From: Posidonia oceanica
Lineage: Eukaryota; Streptophyta; Magnoliopsida; Alismatales; Posidoniaceae
DNA length: 64,000 nucleotides
Direction: 5' to 3'
Assembly (NCBI GenBank): GCA_037176725.1
Contig: JAZBRS010000059.1
Coordinates: 9,101,001 to 9,165,000 of the forward strand
Numbering within the stretch: position 1 is the first letter of the stretch; each line of letters begins with the position of its first letter. Shown one piece after another: positions 61,212 to 64,000 of the stretch. A program made the position numbers and the translations under genes. The notes under the pieces are model-generated. The model made no database searches and was not told the DNA's origin. It saw only the letters and a program-made list of their open reading frames with translations.

Positions 61212-62355
61212 TAAGGGTACAAACGGATCGGATACGGTACGGATATAGGTCTTACCGTATCCATATATGTTTTCAAAATGCGGATACGGATACGGATACA
61301 GATATGGATATCATACGGGTAGGAAAATTACATATCCATATCTTAAAAAAATAGATACAAATACGGAATGGATAAAAGGATATCAGATACGGATAAAGTC
61401 GGATATAAAAATGGATATGACAATATATACATTACATAATTAATCAAACAATTAATAAGATTTTCATATATTTATATATTTTAAGTTATATAGTATATAT
61501 GAAATAAAATAATATATATCAAACATAAAAATAAATTAGACATAATAATAGGTTGGACTTACCTTTTCCAAAAGGAGATGAAGTTATGAATTCAAATCTT
61601 AATATTCCATCATTATGGATGTATAATTAATTAATGATTAATAAAAAGCTGTCACATTTTGCAACATATTTTGTTAATTAAAGTTGGTAAAATCCTATAA
61701 ATGACAAAGTAAAATATTTGTAAACTAGATAAATAATTTGAAAAAATTAAAATGTAATCTGTGGATTTTAATCTACATCATCTGGATTAGATACACGTCA
61801 AAATCTACATCATTTAGAAACTCCTAATATACATATCTATTCATGTATAAATTCAACGGTTTTAAAGCAAAAATCTCTAGATATCTAAGTTATAAGTTTT
61901 AAAATCAAAATGTAATTCATGTATCTTAATATACATCATCTAGATTAGGTACACACTAAAATTCATATCATTTAGAAACTCATAACATATAGATCTATTC
62001 ATATACAAATTCAATGATTTTCTATGAGCTATAATAAACTATAACAAGTACATGTTCAATTTAGTACTTAAGAATTTCAAAATCACTTGATTTTTTATAT
62101 ACAAGCATTTTAAATAATTTTGATCATATTTAACGGTTTAGATTTTTAATTTAATGGTTAGATGTTGAGATATAAAAAGTTGTCTATATATATATACGGA
62201 TATTCATAAATTATCCGTATCCGTTGAAAATTCAAAAGACATATCTATATCTGTATCCGTTCAAATTCAAAATATTATATCCGTATCTGTATCCGCTCAT
62301 AAATGGATACGGATACAGATATTTTACTGATATATTATATCCATTTACATCTCTA
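61212..62355. mobile_element. Non-autonomous hAT element with GGATAC-rich ends
   Basis: A perfect 8-bp duplication AAGATTGT (61204-61211 and 62356-62363) marks the insertion. The ends are TAAGGGTACAAACGGAT on the left and, read backward, TAGAGATGTAAATGGAT on the right. Sub-terminal regions are packed with GGATAC/GTATCC words on both sides, as in hAT elements where the transposase binds short repeats. The middle is AT-rich without a gene. Removing it restores the right TIR of the surrounding element. Confidence 0.9.
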
Positions 62356-62704
62356 AAGATTGTAGATGATACAGCTGTATTTTTCCTTTTCCTTTACGTT
62401 TGACATAGTCTCTCTTCTCCTTCATCTTGTAGTTAGCCATTACCAAACTTTATCTCATGTTTGCGAGTGTTTATCATTTTTTTTCTTGTGATTTTCTTGT
62501 GTTTATTTCCACCAAGTGTGTGCAAGTTTCTTGTCAAATGTCATTCTTAATCTCTGGAGAAAATGAGCGTATGTTGAACATTTGATACAATTCCTTTTCA
62601 TTAGAAAACAACTATACAAAACATCTCGAATCACTGTTAAAAGTTTTTGATGTGATACTAGAGTTAGACCTTTAAAATCACTTAAAGGTCATTACCTCAT
62701 ATAT

Positions 62705-62940
62705 CGATCTTTTTTTTCCTTTTTTGATAATCGAGAATCCATTAGGCTTAGTTCTCTAATAAACCCGAGGTCATAAGCAGTATCCCGTAAACCATCGTAA
62801 CCAGAAAAGTCTAAGCAGACAACCTAGGCAAGAGGAGCCTGAAAATCCACAAATTCTTTTCCAAAGGGAGGGAGGGATCGAACTTGAGACATTCAATAGT
62901 AGGATGACCACAGTAGAGTCAACTATACTATTGGAAATAC
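62705..62940 (-). repeat. Probable tRNA-derived SINE
   Basis: Read on the minus strand, a 5' head with TAGTATAGTTGACTCTACTG (A-box-like) is followed about 35 bases later by CAAGTTCGATCC, a good RNA polymerase III B box. The 3' end is the reversed T-run at 62708-62717. Its length of about 235 bp fits a plant SINE. I could not pair a target duplication. Confidence 0.55.
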
Positions 62941-63058
62941 TATATTGAACAATTATTTACAAAAATCATGAAGTTGTCATAAATCAATGAAAAACTAAAA
63001 AAGACAGGTTATACCCTGTGATCCATGTTTATTTCTTATCTAAAACGTTGGGAAAGAA

Positions 63059-63094
63059 GTTTAGGGTTTAGGATTTAGGATTTAAGGTTTAGGG
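63059..63094. repeat. Short interstitial telomere-like tract
   Basis: TTTAGGG units, some mutated to TTTAGGA or TTTAAGG, occur about five times in a row. TTTAGGG is the usual plant telomere repeat. Confidence 0.75.
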
Positions 63095-64000
63095 CAGGGA
63101 TCCTCTATTCATCTTACTCTTTACTGTTATCTTTTTATATATATATATATATATATAAGCAGTCCATAGTAATGTTATTATTTACCAAAAAAAAAAAAAA
63201 AAAACTAAAAAGCACGCTTGTAGAGATATAAAAGGTAGGAAGCCACCGTAAATGGAATTGATCGATGGTGGTGACTTTAAAGTTCAGAGCTGCCAGCGAT
63301 GCTTGTCCTTTGATCTAATATAAAGTTGACAAAAAGGACTATGGGTTCTGAGTTCTGACCCACTATTGAAAAAGTTGATGCCAACTATGGAGTTTTGGTT
63401 GGGAGAGCACACTAGAGTATTTGACTTCCATTCATTACACTAGATCCTTAGTTGGTTGTTTGATGCCACAATTGCCATAGTTTTTTTTTCGAAGGTGTCA
63501 CAATTGCCATAGTTGAGTACCAGTTGTATATATATATAATAGATAATATAAAGCATTATCCGTCAACAGTACTCTAATCTCTAGCTAACTAGCTTAGTGT
63601 ATGTTCCTATCCTATCTATGGATGTAGAATAGAGAGTAATTGAATATTAGAATTGTTAATGGTATTGTTATTCAATTTTGGATAAAAATATTGATTTAGG
63701 TTAATAATTATATAATTAAAGATATTCTTGGTTGAAAACTAAAATAACTTGTACAAAGTTAAAGATTTATTGAAGTATTAAAAATTCGGAATTGACGGTT
63801 GAAATTACTATTTACTGCTATGTGTGGTTGAAATTATCTGTATTTACTGCTATTTACTGATATGTGTGTCAGTGGACCTCATGCACTTGTGAGGGGGTCA
63901 GTCGTTGCATAAGTCAGCCTGTAAAAAATAGCTCGATATGTATATTAGGAGTTTCTAAATGATATAGATTTTGGTGTGTATGTAATACAGATAATGTAGA
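63095..64000. other. AT-rich spacer at the window's right end
   Basis: It holds a (TA)n run at 63137-63157 and an A-run at 63187-63204. A GTGTGT..GTCAGTGGACC phrase occurs near 63865. No gene is seen. Confidence 0.5.

Larger units (their letters stand above)
60429..62386. mobile_element. Long-TIR (Mutator-like) element, carrying a minisatellite and a nested hAT
   Basis: About 200 bp at the left end (GGAAAAATACAACTATACCATCC..) is repeated inverted at the right end (about 61030-61211, continued after the nested hAT at 62364-62386). The 9-bp word TTTTCCTTT occurs at 60420-60428 and 62387-62395 and fits a Mutator-type target duplication, although the exact TIR edge is uncertain by two bases on the left. 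The interior is GC-rich (60660-61020) with no transposase. A hAT element (61212-62355) lies in the right TIR. Confidence 0.75.

Noticed and set aside
62860..62940. A functional tRNA gene
   Set aside because: The A and B boxes are present, but no cloverleaf with acceptor stem and anticodon arm could be drawn. A SINE head explains it better.

Overview
This is nuclear DNA of a flowering plant. The evidence is genes with GT..AG introns, plant-specific protein families, and a heavy load of plant-type transposable elements. The 5' ends of the host genes are very GC-rich (exon 1 of the ARF-GEF gene, the intronless MATE gene, exon 1 of the DUF3475/DUF668 gene), while introns and spacers are AT-rich. 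That gradient suggests a monocot, but the species cannot be named from the sequence.

Three host genes look intact. (1) A single-exon MATE transporter on the + strand (22492-24000), closest to DETOXIFICATION 55. (2) An eleven-exon BIG-type ARF guanine-nucleotide exchange factor on the - strand (26796-35003). Its predicted exons sum to exactly 1771 codons and all junctions keep frame. (3) A two-exon DUF3475/DUF668 (PSK-SIMULATOR-type) gene on the - strand (48488-50064). A broken second copy of the DUF3475 domain lies at about 24.6-25.1 kb. The MATE and BIG genes converge. They belong to unrelated processes (transport, vesicle budding at the trans-Golgi, growth signalling) and are not a functional cluster.

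Most of the rest is mobile DNA. From 2.3 to 16.4 kb there is a TNT1/Tork-like Copia element on the - strand. It is split in pol by a gag-only LTR element (3681-9144, 5-bp target duplication) and in its 5' LTR by a decayed DUF4371-type hAT transposon (12794-16221, near-matching 8-bp duplication). From 18.08 to 21.6 kb there is a 5'-truncated LINE that contains a small TIR element. From 35.3 to 40.9 kb a second, nearly complete LINE ends about 310 bp upstream of the BIG start codon. The 44-47.5 kb stretch holds short TIR elements, one built of three tandem units of about 132 bp. Two related non-autonomous hAT elements lie at 51.0-53.4 kb. At 60.4-62.4 kb a long-TIR, Mutator-like element carries a 63-bp in-frame minisatellite, and a 1.1-kb hAT with a perfect 8-bp duplication sits inside its right TIR. 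The stretches 0-2.3, 16.4-18.0, 40.9-44.3, 53.4-57.0 and 58.4-60.4 kb are AT-rich spacer in which I see no convincing gene.

I see no clearly new enzymatic system. The notable items are the nested insertions, a possible transposon-captured DUF3475 gene fragment, a leucine in the BIG Sec7 domain at the site linked to brefeldin A resistance, and a small family of hAT elements that can be recognised by shared ends.
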